NCBI RefSeq assembly: GCF_002776575.1
Contig: NZ_CP022548.1
Span: 1,937,001-2,001,000 of the forward strand
Origin: Sphingorhabdus sp. YGSMI21
Lineage (GTDB): Bacteria > Pseudomonadota > Alphaproteobacteria > Sphingomonadales > Sphingomonadaceae
DNA length: 64,000 nucleotides
Direction of reading: 5' to 3'
Positions 36,750-45,233 of the stretch are shown in pieces (within the stretch, counting starts at the first letter, position 1; each line of letters begins with the position of its first letter). The translations under genes were made by a program, and so were the position numbers. The notes beneath the pieces are model-generated. The model did not search any database. It had not been told where the DNA came from and was given only the letters and a program-made list of their open reading frames with translations.

Positions 36750-37010
36750 TCAATCCGCCGCCTTCTCTTTCGGCTTGCGCCACAGATAGCGGTAGACGCC
36801 GAATATATTGATCCCGAACAGCACGACATTCTGGATGGCCAGCGGGTTGTTGCCGTCGAGCAGCGAGGCGGCGATCCAGACGATGGAAGAGCCGCAGAAC
36901 AGCACGAACCCGTATCCGCTGACCTTGGCGCCCGCGTTGAGCGAGACCATGGCGGCGGCGATCATGCCGCTGATGCTCGCGGTCCACCGCAATATGTCGA
37001 CCAGTTCCAT
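36750..37010 (-). CDS. Small three-helix membrane protein, PQ-loop/SemiSWEET-like in layout
   Basis: An 86-residue protein with three hydrophobic helices (about 5-25, 31-51 and 55-75) and a basic C-terminus. The length, helix spacing and a conserved-looking Asn at the start of helix 3 (LAIQNVVLFGINIFG) resemble SemiSWEET or PQ-loop half-transporters, but the PQ motif itself is not seen. The start at 37010 (MELVDILRW) has GGAG upstream; a longer frame to 37058 is less likely. Confidence 0.55.
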   Translation of the reverse strand: MELVDILRWTASISGMIAAAMVSLNAGAKVSGYGFVLFCGSSIVWIAASLLDGNNPLAIQNVVLFGINIFGVYRYLWRKPKEKAAD

Positions 37011-37230
37011 AATGTTGCTCCAGCTGTTGCATCGGATGTTGATGCAATGCCTACGCATGGAATGGGTCGCTGGTTCAATTACCGGCTGTTTTTTTGGTTT
37101 GCTCGGGAACTTTCCTCCTGTTCATCCATTATTGTAGCAAGCCGGGCGTTGCCTCTCCCTCCCACTTGTTGGCGACCCCGGCGTCTTCATGCCCGTTCGA
37201 TAGTCGAGACCCCCTGCCAAGCTTCTATAA

Positions 37231-37644
37231 TCATTGACCAAACCAGGCGTGCACAACGCCCATGGCGATGTAGAACAGCAGCCAGTAGCCGGCATCGATG
37301 AAGAACAATGACTTGCTCTTTTGCGAGAAGAGATAGTTGGTCCCGATCGCCGGCACGATAAAGCCCAGCGCCACGCCAAAGGCGGTCAGCACCTTCACGC
37401 CAAAATCGAGATCAGCGGCATAGGTCGCGAATGTATGCGCCAGCGTCCACGAAGCGACCAGGCTGAAGGCGAACGCCCCGCCGTAAATCTTTCCCATGCT
37501 CCCTTCTTTGATCTGCTCCTCGGTCAGCCCGACCGCGCCCATCCATTTCTTGCCCATCACCGGCCCGTACCAGATGCCGCCGACCAGAAAGCCCGCCAGC
37601 GCGGCGACGATGACCGCGATCCAGTTTACGTCGAATATGTTCAT
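37231..37644 (-). CDS. DUF1761-family membrane protein
   Basis: A 137-residue integral membrane protein with four predicted TM helices. The N-terminal VNWIAVIVAALAGFLVGGIW and WYGPVMGKKWM are characteristic of the DUF1761 family. The function is unknown. The start at 37644 has GGGAGGATG upstream. The frame stays open to 37860, but that extension reads through a repeat and is not coding. Confidence 0.85.
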   Translation of the reverse strand: MNIFDVNWIAVIVAALAGFLVGGIWYGPVMGKKWMGAVGLTEEQIKEGSMGKIYGGAFAFSLVASWTLAHTFATYAADLDFGVKVLTAFGVALGFIVPAIGTNYLFSQKSKSLFFIDAGYWLLFYIAMGVVHAWFGQ

Positions 37645-37771
37645 ATCATCCTCCCCAGATTTGGTCCCCGGCGCAGGCCGGGTTGCCGTTGTTATAGCGA
37701 AATTTGCGTATTTCGACAATTGGGGCGCGACCCGACGTCGCAGGGCTTCTCCCTTCAGCCATGGCGAAAGG

Positions 37772-37815
37772 CTGGAATTCCCGAGATGGGCGCCGGCCTT
37801 CGCCGGGGCACGACG
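37772..37815. repeat. Intergenic palindromic repeat element
   Basis: GC-rich sequence with a short hairpin (CCGGC / GCCGG) inside GGGCGCCGGCCTTCGCCGGG, of the kind scattered between genes of many alphaproteobacteria. It lies in the 238-bp divergent gap between the DUF1761 gene and rimO. No second copy of this type is in the window. Confidence 0.45.
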
Positions 37816-37882
37816 CCGGACCACGGCGCTGCCGCACATTGATCGTGACTCGCCGGGCAATTGCGCCTAAAGGCCGCGCCAT

Positions 37883-39265
37883 ATGGCTACCCAAATCCCT
37901 TCTCCGCCCAAAGTGGGCATGGTCTCGCTCGGCTGTCCCAAGGCCCTGGTCGACAGCGAACGCATTCTGACGCAGCTGCGCTCGGACGGCTATGATATGT
38001 CGGCAGACTATGCCGGTGCCGATGTAGTGCTGGTCAACACCTGCGGCTTCCTCGACAGCGCCAAGGAGGAGAGCCTCGAGGCGATCGGCGAGGCGATGGC
38101 CGAGAATGGCCGGGTGATCGTCACCGGCTGCATGGGCAATGAAGCCGATGTGATCATGAAGCGCTTCCCCGATGTGCTCGCCGTCACCGGCGCGCATCAG
38201 TACGAGGATGTCGTGACCGCGGTCCACGCTGCGGCGCCGGCGGCGCGCGGCGCGTTTGTCGATCTGGTGCCCGAAGCGGGCCTCAAGCTGACCCCGCGCC
38301 ACTACAGCTATCTCAAGATCTCCGAGGGCTGCAACCATCGCTGTTCCTTCTGCATCATCCCGAGCCTGCGCGGCGACCTTGTCTCCCGCCGCCCCGACGC
38401 GATCCTGCGCGAAGCGGAGAAGCTGGTCGAGGCCGGCACCAAGGAGCTGCTGGTGATCAGCCAGGACACCTCGGCTTATGGCGTCGACATCCGCCACCAG
38501 TCCCGCCAGTGGAACGGCCCGACCGGTCAGGGCCGCGAAGTCCGCGCCCATATGACCGATCTCGCCGCCGCGCTTGGCGAGCTGCGGACACCCGAAGGGC
38601 AGGGCGTGTGGACCCGGCTCCACTATGTCTATCCCTATCCGCATGTCGACAAGGTCATCCCGCTGATGGCCGAGCGCAAGATCACGCCCTATCTCGACAT
38701 CCCGTTCCAGCACGCCGCGCCCAACGTCCTCAAGCGCATGAAGCGCCCGGCCAACGAGGCCAAGGTGCTGCATCGGGTCAAGTCCTGGCGCGATATCTGC
38801 CCCGATCTCACCATCCGCTCGACCTTCGTCGTCGGCTTCCCCGGCGAGACCGAAGACGACTTCAAATATCTCCTCGACTGGCTCGAGGAAGCCCAGCTCG
38901 ACCGCGTCGGTGCGTTCCGCTTTGAACCCGTTGAAGGCGCTGCGGCCAACCTGCTCGACGGCGCTGTGCCCGAAGCGGTCAAGGAAGAGCGATACCAGCG
39001 GATCATGGACGTCACCGCCCGGATCAGCGCCGCCAAGCTGCAGGCCAAGGTCGGCCGCACTTTGCCCGTGATCATCGACGACATCGGCGAGCCCGACGAG
39101 GATGGCGATGTTGGTGCGACGGCACGGAGTGAGGCCGATGCGCCGGAGATCGACGGCAATGTCTTCCTCCGCAATGTCCCCGCCAGCCTGTCGGTCGGCG
39201 ATATCGTCGACGCGGTGATCGAGGATGCCGACGAGCATGACCTGTTCGGGGTTGCTGCGGGTTAG
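37883..39265 (+). CDS. rimO: Ribosomal protein S12 methylthiotransferase RimO
   Basis: A 460-residue radical-SAM methylthiotransferase that modifies an Asp of ribosomal protein S12. The N-terminal UPF0004 domain has Cys in [27 protein letters not shown] and VTGCMGN. The radical SAM cluster is [23 protein letters not shown] domain ends the protein. The length is normal. Its stop overlaps the convergent gene by four bases. Confidence 0.96.
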   Translation: MATQIPSPPKVGMVSLGCPKALVDSERILTQLRSDGYDMSADYAGADVVLVNTCGFLDSAKEESLEAIGEAMAENGRVIVTGCMGNEADVIMKRFPDVLAVTGAHQYEDVVTAVHAAAPAARGAFVDLVPEAGLKLTPRHYSYLKISEGCNHRCSFCIIPSLRGDLVSRRPDAILREAEKLVEAGTKELLVISQDTSAYGVDIRHQSRQWNGPTGQGREVRAHMTDLAAALGELRTPEGQGVWTRLHYVYPYPHVDKVIPLMAERKITPYLDIPFQHAAPNVLKRMKRPANEAKVLHRVKSWRDICPDLTIRSTFVVGFPGETEDDFKYLLDWLEEAQLDRVGAFRFEPVEGAAANLLDGAVPEAVKEERYQRIMDVTARISAAKLQAKVGRTLPVIIDDIGEPDEDGDVGATARSEADAPEIDGNVFLRNVPASLSVGDIVDAVIEDADEHDLFGVAAG

Positions 39266-40836
39266 TCAGCCTGCCTTTCTGCCAATAATTTTTGTTTTCT
39301 GACACCGAGAAGCGGGATGTAATCCTTCGGGATATCACGCGCGAGCTTGGTAAAAACGGGCGCTACTTCTGGATGGTTTCTTAGTTCCGTGTGGATATGA
39401 GGCAATTCTGAATGTTCGTAGAACAGGTCGAATTCAGGCCCCTGCAGGGCTTCAATCATGGCACCGCGCTTGGCGTCGTTTCGCAAATTATCGATCACCA
39501 GCGAAGCAGCGTGATCGCGCGCTCCTACGCACAACAGCGTCTGGACCGCGACCACCGGCGCATCGCCTTCATGTTGTACGATTTGTGACAGCTTAGCCCG
39601 TGCTTCTTCGGTTCGGCCAAGGCCATGTAGCGCGCATGTCTCGCTTTGCCAGACCAGCATTCTTGCATAAGGTGATCCCGATTTCTGTGCAATTTCAGCG
39701 GCGACATTTGCGGCGACCAACCCTTCCTGCCAGCGCTTTTGGCCGACCAGACGCAAAGCCCGATTGATGACGAAGTTGACCAGCCAGCCATTTTTTTCCG
39801 GCTGATAATCGACCTGAGTGAACTGATCGAAAATTCGGTCTGCTGCATCGGTGTCTCCCAAAGCATCAAGCGCATAGGCTTCCAGATTCACAAGCCAGCT
39901 GTCGTTTTCGTCCCAGTTAGCCGGGTTGATATGATCAATTGGCCCTGCCAGCGCGATGACATCTTCAAAGCGACCGGAGAAAAACAAGGCGTAGACATAG
40001 GACCGCATTGTTTCCTTGTCGTCCGGTCTAGTCTCCACCTCGGATTTTTTTTGCAGCAGGTATCTGTGGAGAACGTCGGTCATGTTCAGGCCGGCAAAGC
40101 GCTCGATTCGTGGCCAGATTGGTTCATAGGATCGGTCCGCCAACATTATTGTGAAGTGATGAGGTGAGGCAATGTGAGGCAGCATTTTGCCGACATCGCC
40201 GACATAGCCATTCTTGACATGTTCCTCGAGCATCCGCGCGGCTGTTAACGAGCGCAGGTCGGTCGATAACAGCGCAAAATGCGGGGATTCAAACAGCATC
40301 TGAAACTGCCTCGCCACGAGATCAAGGCGACCATCTTCGTTGAATCTCCGCGTCAGGGAGAACATCGCTTCATCCGGCAACAGGGTCAGCTGTTCCGGAT
40401 CATCGAGCTTGGTTATGGTTTCGAGACGGTCCAGTGCCTCGTCATTCTCTCCAGCGAGAAACGCCAGCCGGAAGATCCATTCTGGCGCGGGCTTTTTCTC
40501 GCCGTCGTGCGCCTCCCATACCTTGATATTCTGATAGGCGTTGGCCCAATCCTTTCGGTCGATCGAACATTGCAGCCGATATTCTATCCGGAACGTCTCG
40601 ATTCCCTGAGTCAGGTTGCGCCGGATCAATTCAGAAAGAATCGCAGCTAATTTGCACGCGTCCGCGCGTTTTTCGGCCATACTTTTATTGTACAGACCCA
40701 AAAGGTTCTGATCATTGAGTTTTGTAAGGTCGATCTCGGCCGCATGGGGAGGAGGCTCCGCCGAAGCCGATACGGGCGCCAGCATCAATATCATCGGAGC
40801 CAATATGCGCACAAGGTCAGGATTTATAACGGTCAC
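39262..40836 (-). CDS. Secreted helical-repeat (TPR-like) protein of unknown function
   Basis: A 524-residue protein. It has a signal peptide at about 1-26 ([18 protein letters not shown]), then a long run of helices resembling degenerate tetratricopeptide repeats (for example [37 protein letters not shown]). No enzyme motif was seen. It probably acts as a periplasmic scaffold. Codon use is less GC-rich than in rimO. Confidence 0.65.
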   Translation of the reverse strand: MTVINPDLVRILAPMILMLAPVSASAEPPPHAAEIDLTKLNDQNLLGLYNKSMAEKRADACKLAAILSELIRRNLTQGIETFRIEYRLQCSIDRKDWANAYQNIKVWEAHDGEKKPAPEWIFRLAFLAGENDEALDRLETITKLDDPEQLTLLPDEAMFSLTRRFNEDGRLDLVARQFQMLFESPHFALLSTDLRSLTAARMLEEHVKNGYVGDVGKMLPHIASPHHFTIMLADRSYEPIWPRIERFAGLNMTDVLHRYLLQKKSEVETRPDDKETMRSYVYALFFSGRFEDVIALAGPIDHINPANWDENDSWLVNLEAYALDALGDTDAADRIFDQFTQVDYQPEKNGWLVNFVINRALRLVGQKRWQEGLVAANVAAEIAQKSGSPYARMLVWQSETCALHGLGRTEEARAKLSQIVQHEGDAPVVAVQTLLCVGARDHAASLVIDNLRNDAKRGAMIEALQGPEFDLFYEHSELPHIHTELRNHPEVAPVFTKLARDIPKDYIPLLGVRKQKLLAERQAD

Positions 40837-40948
40837 GACGCTGTTCCCTTCGATCCTTTATGTGTTTTTATGTCATCTGTGCTTATGCCGAAGCGGCGAT
40901 AGATTGCCAGTGCGCTTTCACCCGACCCTAACTTCAAACTTTGCAATG

Positions 40949-41052
40949 CTATAGATTCATCTCCTTCTCCCCGCCGTCCAGCCCGAATTCGACCAGCGCT
41001 TCCGCATGGTGAGCGATGAAGTTATTCGCCACGTTGTCGACGGTTCCGGTTG
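40949..41052 (-). pseudogene. C-terminal fragment of a paralogue of the gene at 43984-45048
   Basis: The minus-strand frame ending at 40949 encodes 33 residues that align without gaps to the last 33 residues of the protein at 43984-45048. There are 16 identities, including TGT at the start, AEA, EF, GEK and the final NL. The similarity continues past the stop (CAAACTTTGCAATGCTATAGATTC against ACAAACTTTACACTGTTATAGATTC, differing at a few bases). No further upstream coding similarity is visible, so this is a remnant. Confidence 0.7.
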
Positions 41053-41150
41053 TTTTCGAATAAATAGCCGGTTTTTCTGTTTCTACTGTTGTAACGCAAC
41101 CCACTATTGTTAAGCTCTTGTCCAAAGGGAATTTCCTGAGGGGGCTTGGA

Positions 41151-43139
41151 ATGATCGGTTTTTGGGTAGCGGCGCTGCTGGCGTCGGCAAACGGGCAGGC
41201 GCGGGACGTGCCTGTCGCGGCGGATAGCGCGGCCGTCGAGACAGGCGCCAGCACGCCGGTCCGGGACACCGCTTCCGCACCCCGGCAACTGCCGGCCGAG
41301 GCTTTCGCCCGTTTGCCCTTCATCGAACTGGCCACGCTGTCGCCCGATGGCCAGCATTTTGCCGGTCTCTTCGCCGTCAGTGGCGAGCAGCGCATCTTGA
41401 TTTCCTCGATCGATTTCGACGCGAGCAAGACCAAGATATTCGCGGTCCCGGACGAAACCGAGATCAGCCGTATCCGCTGGATCAACGATGACAATATTCT
41501 CGTCAACATCTACGGCCTGCAGCGGGTCCAGACCGACAGCTGGTATATTTCGCGCATGTTCGCGGTCAATCGCCGCTCCGGCGAAGTGACCAAGCTGCTG
41601 TGGAACGACCGCGGCCAGAATGCGGGCAACGTGATCTGGACGCCGTCCGACGGATCGACCGAGATCCTCGCCGCAGCGCAGGGCTCCATCTATTCGAACG
41701 AGAACGCCTTCTGGCCGACGGTCTACCGCGTCAACGTCGAAACCGGCAAGGCCCGCCGGGTCGTCAAGGGCAAGACCTACGTCCTCGACTGGGGCGCCGA
41801 CCGCACCGGCAATGTCCGCATCGGCATTGGCTACAGCGACCACAACCAGACCTCGCGCCTGCTCTACGCCCAGGAGGGCAGCAGGAGTTTCAAGACCGTC
41901 GACCGGGCTGACCTCGGCGAAGAGGAAGCGCTCGATGTGCCCTTCATGTTCGTGCCCGGCACCGACAACGGCTTGCTGATCAAGGACGATGCGCAGGGCA
42001 AGTCGGTGATCATGGAGCGCAATTTCCTGACCAACGAGGATATCCGCACCGTCTACGCGTCGGAAAAGAGCGACATCGCCGACGTCAAGCTGTCCTACGA
42101 CGGCGCCAAGATCCTCGGCGTGGTGCTGGCCGACAAAAATGACACGGTCGAGTGGCTCGACCCCGCCATGCTGGCAGCGCAGAAGCTGCTCGACGAGGCC
42201 GCGGTCAACGCCGAAGCCCGGATCATCAGCGTCAGCCGCGACCAGAACAGCATGCTGGTCCGCATCGGCACCCCGGACAATCCGGGCCTGCTCTATTTCC
42301 TCGACGCCCGCACCGGCAGCCTTTCGAAATTCGCCGACATCAACGAATCGATCGGCAACCGCCGGCTCGCGCGCGCCAAATATATCCAGTACAAGGCGCG
42401 CGATGGCCTGGACATCGAGGGCGTGCTGACGCTGCCCAAGGGGCGCGAAGCCAAAGACCTGCCGCTGATCGTCATGCCGCACGGCGGGCCGTGGGGGCAC
42501 GACAGCCTGGTCTATGACTATTGGGCCCAGTTTATCGCCGACCGCGGCTATGCCGTGATCCAGCCCAATTTCCGCGGCTCCACCGGCTATGGCAATGCCT
42601 TCATGAAAAAGGGCCAGGGCCAGATGGGCTTCGCCATGCAGGACGATATTTCCGACGCCGTACAATGGGCGGTCGACGAGAAAATCGCCGACCCCGCCAG
42701 GGTCTGCATCGTCGGCGCGTCCTACGGCGGCTATGCGGCGATGTGGGGGGTCATCAAGGACCCCGACCAATATCGCTGCGCCATCTCCATCTCCGGCGTG
42801 TCCGCGCTCCGCCGCGAGGTCAACGATTTCGGCGGCTCGGTCCGCGCCAAGCTCTACCGCAGCCAGTGGGAGAAAATGACGCCCGATTTCAAGGCCGTCT
42901 CGCCGCTCTACGCCATCGACCGGATCAAGGCCCCGCTGCTGCTGATCCACGGCAAGAAGGACGTCACCGTCGACCATGTCCAGTCGGAGAAAATGTACAA
43001 GGCCATGACCAGGGCGGACAAGCAGGTCGACTTCGTCTCGCTGCCGCTGGCCGACCATTATTTCACCCGCGGCGCCGACCGGCTGCTGTTGCTGCAGTCA
43101 ATCGAAAATTTCCTCGCCACCCATAATCCGGCTTACTGA
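41151..43139 (+). CDS. S9-family prolyl oligopeptidase-like peptidase, secreted
   Basis: A 662-residue serine peptidase. It has a signal peptide (IGFWVAALLASANGQA), an N-terminal beta-propeller of about 370 residues, and a C-terminal alpha/beta hydrolase domain with the nucleophile in VGASYGGYAAMWG, Asp in GKKDVTVDH and His in LADHYFTRG. It cleaves peptides in the periplasm or outside. The ATG at 41151 with GAGGGGG upstream is preferred to a TTG at 41118. The gene lies between a paralogue fragment (40949-41052) and a repeat island. Confidence 0.9.
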   Translation: MIGFWVAALLASANGQARDVPVAADSAAVETGASTPVRDTASAPRQLPAEAFARLPFIELATLSPDGQHFAGLFAVSGEQRILISSIDFDASKTKIFAVPDETEISRIRWINDDNILVNIYGLQRVQTDSWYISRMFAVNRRSGEVTKLLWNDRGQNAGNVIWTPSDGSTEILAAAQGSIYSNENAFWPTVYRVNVETGKARRVVKGKTYVLDWGADRTGNVRIGIGYSDHNQTSRLLYAQEGSRSFKTVDRADLGEEEALDVPFMFVPGTDNGLLIKDDAQGKSVIMERNFLTNEDIRTVYASEKSDIADVKLSYDGAKILGVVLADKNDTVEWLDPAMLAAQKLLDEAAVNAEARIISVSRDQNSMLVRIGTPDNPGLLYFLDARTGSLSKFADINESIGNRRLARAKYIQYKARDGLDIEGVLTLPKGREAKDLPLIVMPHGGPWGHDSLVYDYWAQFIADRGYAVIQPNFRGSTGYGNAFMKKGQGQMGFAMQDDISDAVQWAVDEKIADPARVCIVGASYGGYAAMWGVIKDPDQYRCAISISGVSALRREVNDFGGSVRAKLYRSQWEKMTPDFKAVSPLYAIDRIKAPLLLIHGKKDVTVDHVQSEKMYKAMTRADKQVDFVSLPLADHYFTRGADRLLLLQSIENFLATHNPAY

Positions 43140-43211
43140 CCGGCTATAGCATCACCGTCCTTTCCGCCCGCAAAGCGCGCCAGCCGCCGCCATCGCCTGT
43201 GCTCGGGACCG

Positions 43212-43244
43212 CCGGTCTCTCGACTGCGCTCGAGACGAACGGGG
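43212..43244. repeat. 33-bp repeat, copy 1
   Basis: Identical over 33 bases to 43630-43662. Contains the palindrome TCTCGACTGCGCTCGAGA. Confidence 0.9.
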
Positions 43245-43256
43245 ATTGTGGTGACA

Positions 43257-43334
43257 TTCGTCATTGCGAGCGTAGCGACGCAATCCAGAGCGGCGAGTGA
43301 CGCTCTGGTTTGCCGCGTCGCTCGCAATGACGAA
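43257..43334. repeat. Palindromic repeat with TTCGTCATTGCGAG ends, copy 1
   Basis: Its arms begin TTCGTCATTGCGAG and end CTCGCAATGACGAA; the interior also pairs in part (CCAGAGCG with CGCTCTGG). A second copy is at 43851-43951. Confidence 0.9.
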
Positions 43335-43362
43335 GGCATTCTCCACCGCGAAGGATATTCTT

Positions 43363-43398
43363 AAGCCCCTCCTTTTCAAAGGAGGGGTTGGGGTGGTT
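43363..43398. repeat. 36-bp repeat with CCCCTCCTTTT palindrome, copy 1
   Basis: Identical over 36 bases to 44905-44940. The core hairpin is CCCCTCCTTT / AAAGGAGGGG. The second copy lies inside a reading frame. Confidence 0.9.
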
Positions 43399-43500
43399 TC
43401 TTTCCTCTGGGCGCTGTGTTTGCGTTTCCATTCCGTCATCTCCGCTCCATCGCTTTTCGCTGACGCGAGCGATGCTTGCGCATCGCCACCACCCCAACCC

Positions 43501-43564
43501 AGTTCCGGGTGAAACGGCCCCCGGCCGTTTCAGTTCAGTCCGGGGGACTGATCGACCCGAAACT
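43501..43564. repeat. 64-base structured repeat, copy A
   Basis: Outer stem 43501-43510 with 43555-43564 (one mismatch). Hairpin 1 is GAAACGGC-CCCCG-GCCGTTTC (43511-43531). Hairpin 2 is CAGTC-CGGGG-GACTG (43536-43550). The loops CCCCG and CGGGG are complementary. Copy B is at 44794-44857. Confidence 0.85.
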
Positions 43565-43629
43565 TCTAAAGATGAGGGGCTTAGATTGGGCTCAGGACAG
43601 GCAAAGGTCGAGACACTTGTCCCTTTCCG

Positions 43630-43662
43630 CCGGTCTCTCGACTGCGCTCGAGACGAACGGGG
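43630..43662. repeat. 33-bp repeat, copy 2
   Basis: Exact second copy of 43212-43244, in the same orientation. Confidence 0.9.
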
Positions 43663-43698
43663 GGCGGGGCCATCATCGCGCTGCTGCGGCAAATAATC

Positions 43699-43776
43699 GT
43701 CATCCTGAACTTGTTTCAGGACCTCCGCCGGCAGCGCGCAGTCTCACGAGGTCCTGAAACAAGTTCAGGATGACGA
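43699..43776. repeat. Perfect 28-bp inverted repeat
   Basis: Arms 43699-43726 and 43749-43776 are exact complements, separated by 22 bases. Each arm contains CCTGAACTTGTTTCAGG, itself nearly palindromic. It could form a long cruciform or RNA hairpin. Confidence 0.95.
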
Positions 43777-43850
43777 AGCTGCTGCTTTCGATGACGAAGT
43801 TGTTAATCCGCATTGTCCCCATTCGCCTGAGAGGCCCTTCTCTATCAACA

Positions 43851-43951
43851 TTCGTCATTGCGAGCGTAGCGACGCAATCCAGAGCGTCTTGTCACGATCG
43901 TCAGCATTTGCCGCTCTGCTTTGCCGCGTCGCTCCGCTCCTCGCAATGACG
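43851..43951. repeat. Palindromic repeat with TTCGTCATTGCGAG ends, copy 2
   Basis: The left half matches 43257-43292. The right arm is CGCTCTGCTTTGCCGCGTCG followed by a duplicated CGCTCC stretch and the closing CTCGCAATGACGA. The middle differs from copy 1. Confidence 0.85.
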
Positions 43952-43983
43952 AGCGCCACCCGAAGTTTACAAACTTTACACTG

Positions 43984-45048
43984 TTATAGATTCTTTCCCT
44001 TCTCCCCCTCGTCACGTCGAAATTCGCGCATGGCTTCGGCGTTACAGGGCAGGGCGTTGATCACCGCTTCGTCGCGCGTGCCGGTGGGTGTCGCGGTCAG
44101 GCCGGGGACCTCGCGTTCCATTTCGGCGGCTTCTTCGGGAGTCATGCGATAATAGTCGGGCGGGCCGTCCTGATAGGGGAAGGCGATCGCGTAAAATTCC
44201 TCGCCCGTGTCTTCCACCGGCACCGGCCGCCCCTGCGCTTCGGCCCTGGCGGCCGCGATCGCCAGTTCCTCCTCGGTCGGCGTGGCGATCAGCGGCGCGG
44301 TGTCCTCGCCCACACGAATCGCGTCGAGCATATCGCCAAAGCGCGCCGCCCCGCGTTGCGCCGGGATCTGCTCGGCAATCTTGTCGAGCCGCGCCAGATG
44401 GGCGAGCAGCAGCCGGCTGTCATAGCGCCGCCGCGTCGCCACCACCTCGCCGTGGTAGAAGACCTCTTCCTCGACGCCTTCAATGGCCCGCTCCTGCAAC
44501 TTGTCCTGCGCCTCCTCCCGCGCCAGCACCAGGGCCGCCAGCCACGCCCGCGCAAAATCCGGATCGCGCCGTTTCAGGTCATAGGCCGACTGGCGGCTGC
44601 GCTGGACAAAATAGGCCGACGCCTGGACATTGCCGGTCTGCGCGAGCGCTTCGAGGAATTTGACGCGGAGTTCGCGGTGCCAGCCGTCATGGCGGGTGCA
44701 GTCCCCCTCCCGCTCGCGGGAGGGGCTAGGGGTGGGGGTGTCTGTTATATTAGCACCAGCACTCTCGGTTTCACACTGGCCCACCCCCGGCCCAGTATCA
44801 GGTGGAACTGCCCCCGGCAGTTCCAGATCAGTCCGGGGGACGGATCGACCTGATACTCGCAAGCGGGAGGGGGGTATCACTTCTCCGCCATCACCTTCAC
44901 TCTCAAGCCCCTCCTTTTCAAAGGAGGGGTTGGGGTGGTTACTCTCGTCCGAGCGGCCTTCTCGAGGCTCCGATCCACCTGCACCGTCCCCCGTTGCCTC
45001 ACCCCGCACCACCCGCAGGCGGTGAATAAATTCGTCCTGAAATGTCAT
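43984..45048 (-). CDS. Phage-type DNA-binding (terminase small subunit-like) protein with in-frame repeat insertion
   Basis: A 354-residue protein. Residues 1-20 (MTFQDEFIHRLRVVRGEA) and from about 118 on look like the real protein. The part RVKFLEALAQTGNVQASAYF, SRQSAYDLKRRDPDFARAW recalls helix-turn-helix segments near terminase small subunits. Residues of about 21-117 are encoded by three palindromic repeat types read in frame: NHPNPSFEKEGLE, SGRSVPRTDLELPGA and TPTPSPSREREGD. The start at 45048 has AAGGAG upstream. The acidic C-terminal half is unknown. Expression is plausible, but the insertion may have inactivated it. A paralogue fragment lies at 40949-41052. Confidence 0.65.
   Translation of the reverse strand: MTFQDEFIHRLRVVRGEATGDGAGGSEPREGRSDESNHPNPSFEKEGLESEGDGGEVIPPSRLRVSGRSVPRTDLELPGAVPPDTGPGVGQCETESAGANITDTPTPSPSREREGDCTRHDGWHRELRVKFLEALAQTGNVQASAYFVQRSRQSAYDLKRRDPDFARAWLAALVLAREEAQDKLQERAIEGVEEEVFYHGEVVATRRRYDSRLLLAHLARLDKIAEQIPAQRGAARFGDMLDAIRVGEDTAPLIATPTEEELAIAAARAEAQGRPVPVEDTGEEFYAIAFPYQDGPPDYYRMTPEEAAEMEREVPGLTATPTGTRDEAVINALPCNAEAMREFRRDEGEKGKNL
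44701..44740. repeat. CCCCTCCCGC palindromic repeat inside the reading frame
   Basis: The hairpin CCCCTCCCGC-T-CGCGGGAGGGG is followed by CTAGGGGTGGGGGTG. On the minus strand it is translated as TPTPSPSREREGD within the 43984-45048 protein. Confidence 0.75.
44794..44857. repeat. 64-base structured repeat, copy B, inside the reading frame
   Basis: Perfect outer stem AGTATCAGGT / ACCTGATACT. Hairpin 1 is GGAACTGC-CCCCG-GCAGTTCC, and hairpin 2 is CAGTC-CGGGG-GACGG with one mismatch. Element lengths and spacers are identical to copy A at 43501-43564. Confidence 0.85.
44905..44940. repeat. 36-bp repeat with CCCCTCCTTTT palindrome, copy 2, inside the reading frame
   Basis: Exact copy of 43363-43398. 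On the minus strand it is translated as NHPNPSFEKEGL. Confidence 0.9.
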
Positions 45049-45233
45049 AGGTTTTACTCCTTGTATGGGACCATGCCGGCCGCCGCACAGCGGTGCGGGG
45101 GCTTGGGGATGGTTTGTTAAAGGGAGAAATAATAACCTATTTGGTTGAGTGTAGGAAAGGGGAAAATTGATTATCCTACGCATACCCAATAATAGTGTTT
45201 GACGTTTCTAGCTGTATAACTAATTATATTCCC

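Larger units (their letters stand above)
43140..43983. other. Non-coding repeat island
   Basis: About 840 bases without a real gene, packed with at least five palindromic repeat types listed separately. Open frames here are the repeats read through by chance. The right end runs into the gene at 43984. Confidence 0.8.

Noticed and set aside
37646..39238. 530-codon minus-strand open frame
   Set aside because: Antisense to rimO, with the composition of a shadow frame and no domain.
41022..43058. 678-codon minus-strand open frame
   Set aside because: Antisense to the S9 peptidase, whose catalytic motifs are clear; long antisense frames are common at this GC content.
43261..43696. Short frames across the repeat island
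   Set aside because: They are translations of palindromic repeats, with no start signals.
43140..45000. CRISPR array
   Set aside because: Repeats are few, of different families, palindromic and not regularly spaced; no cas genes.
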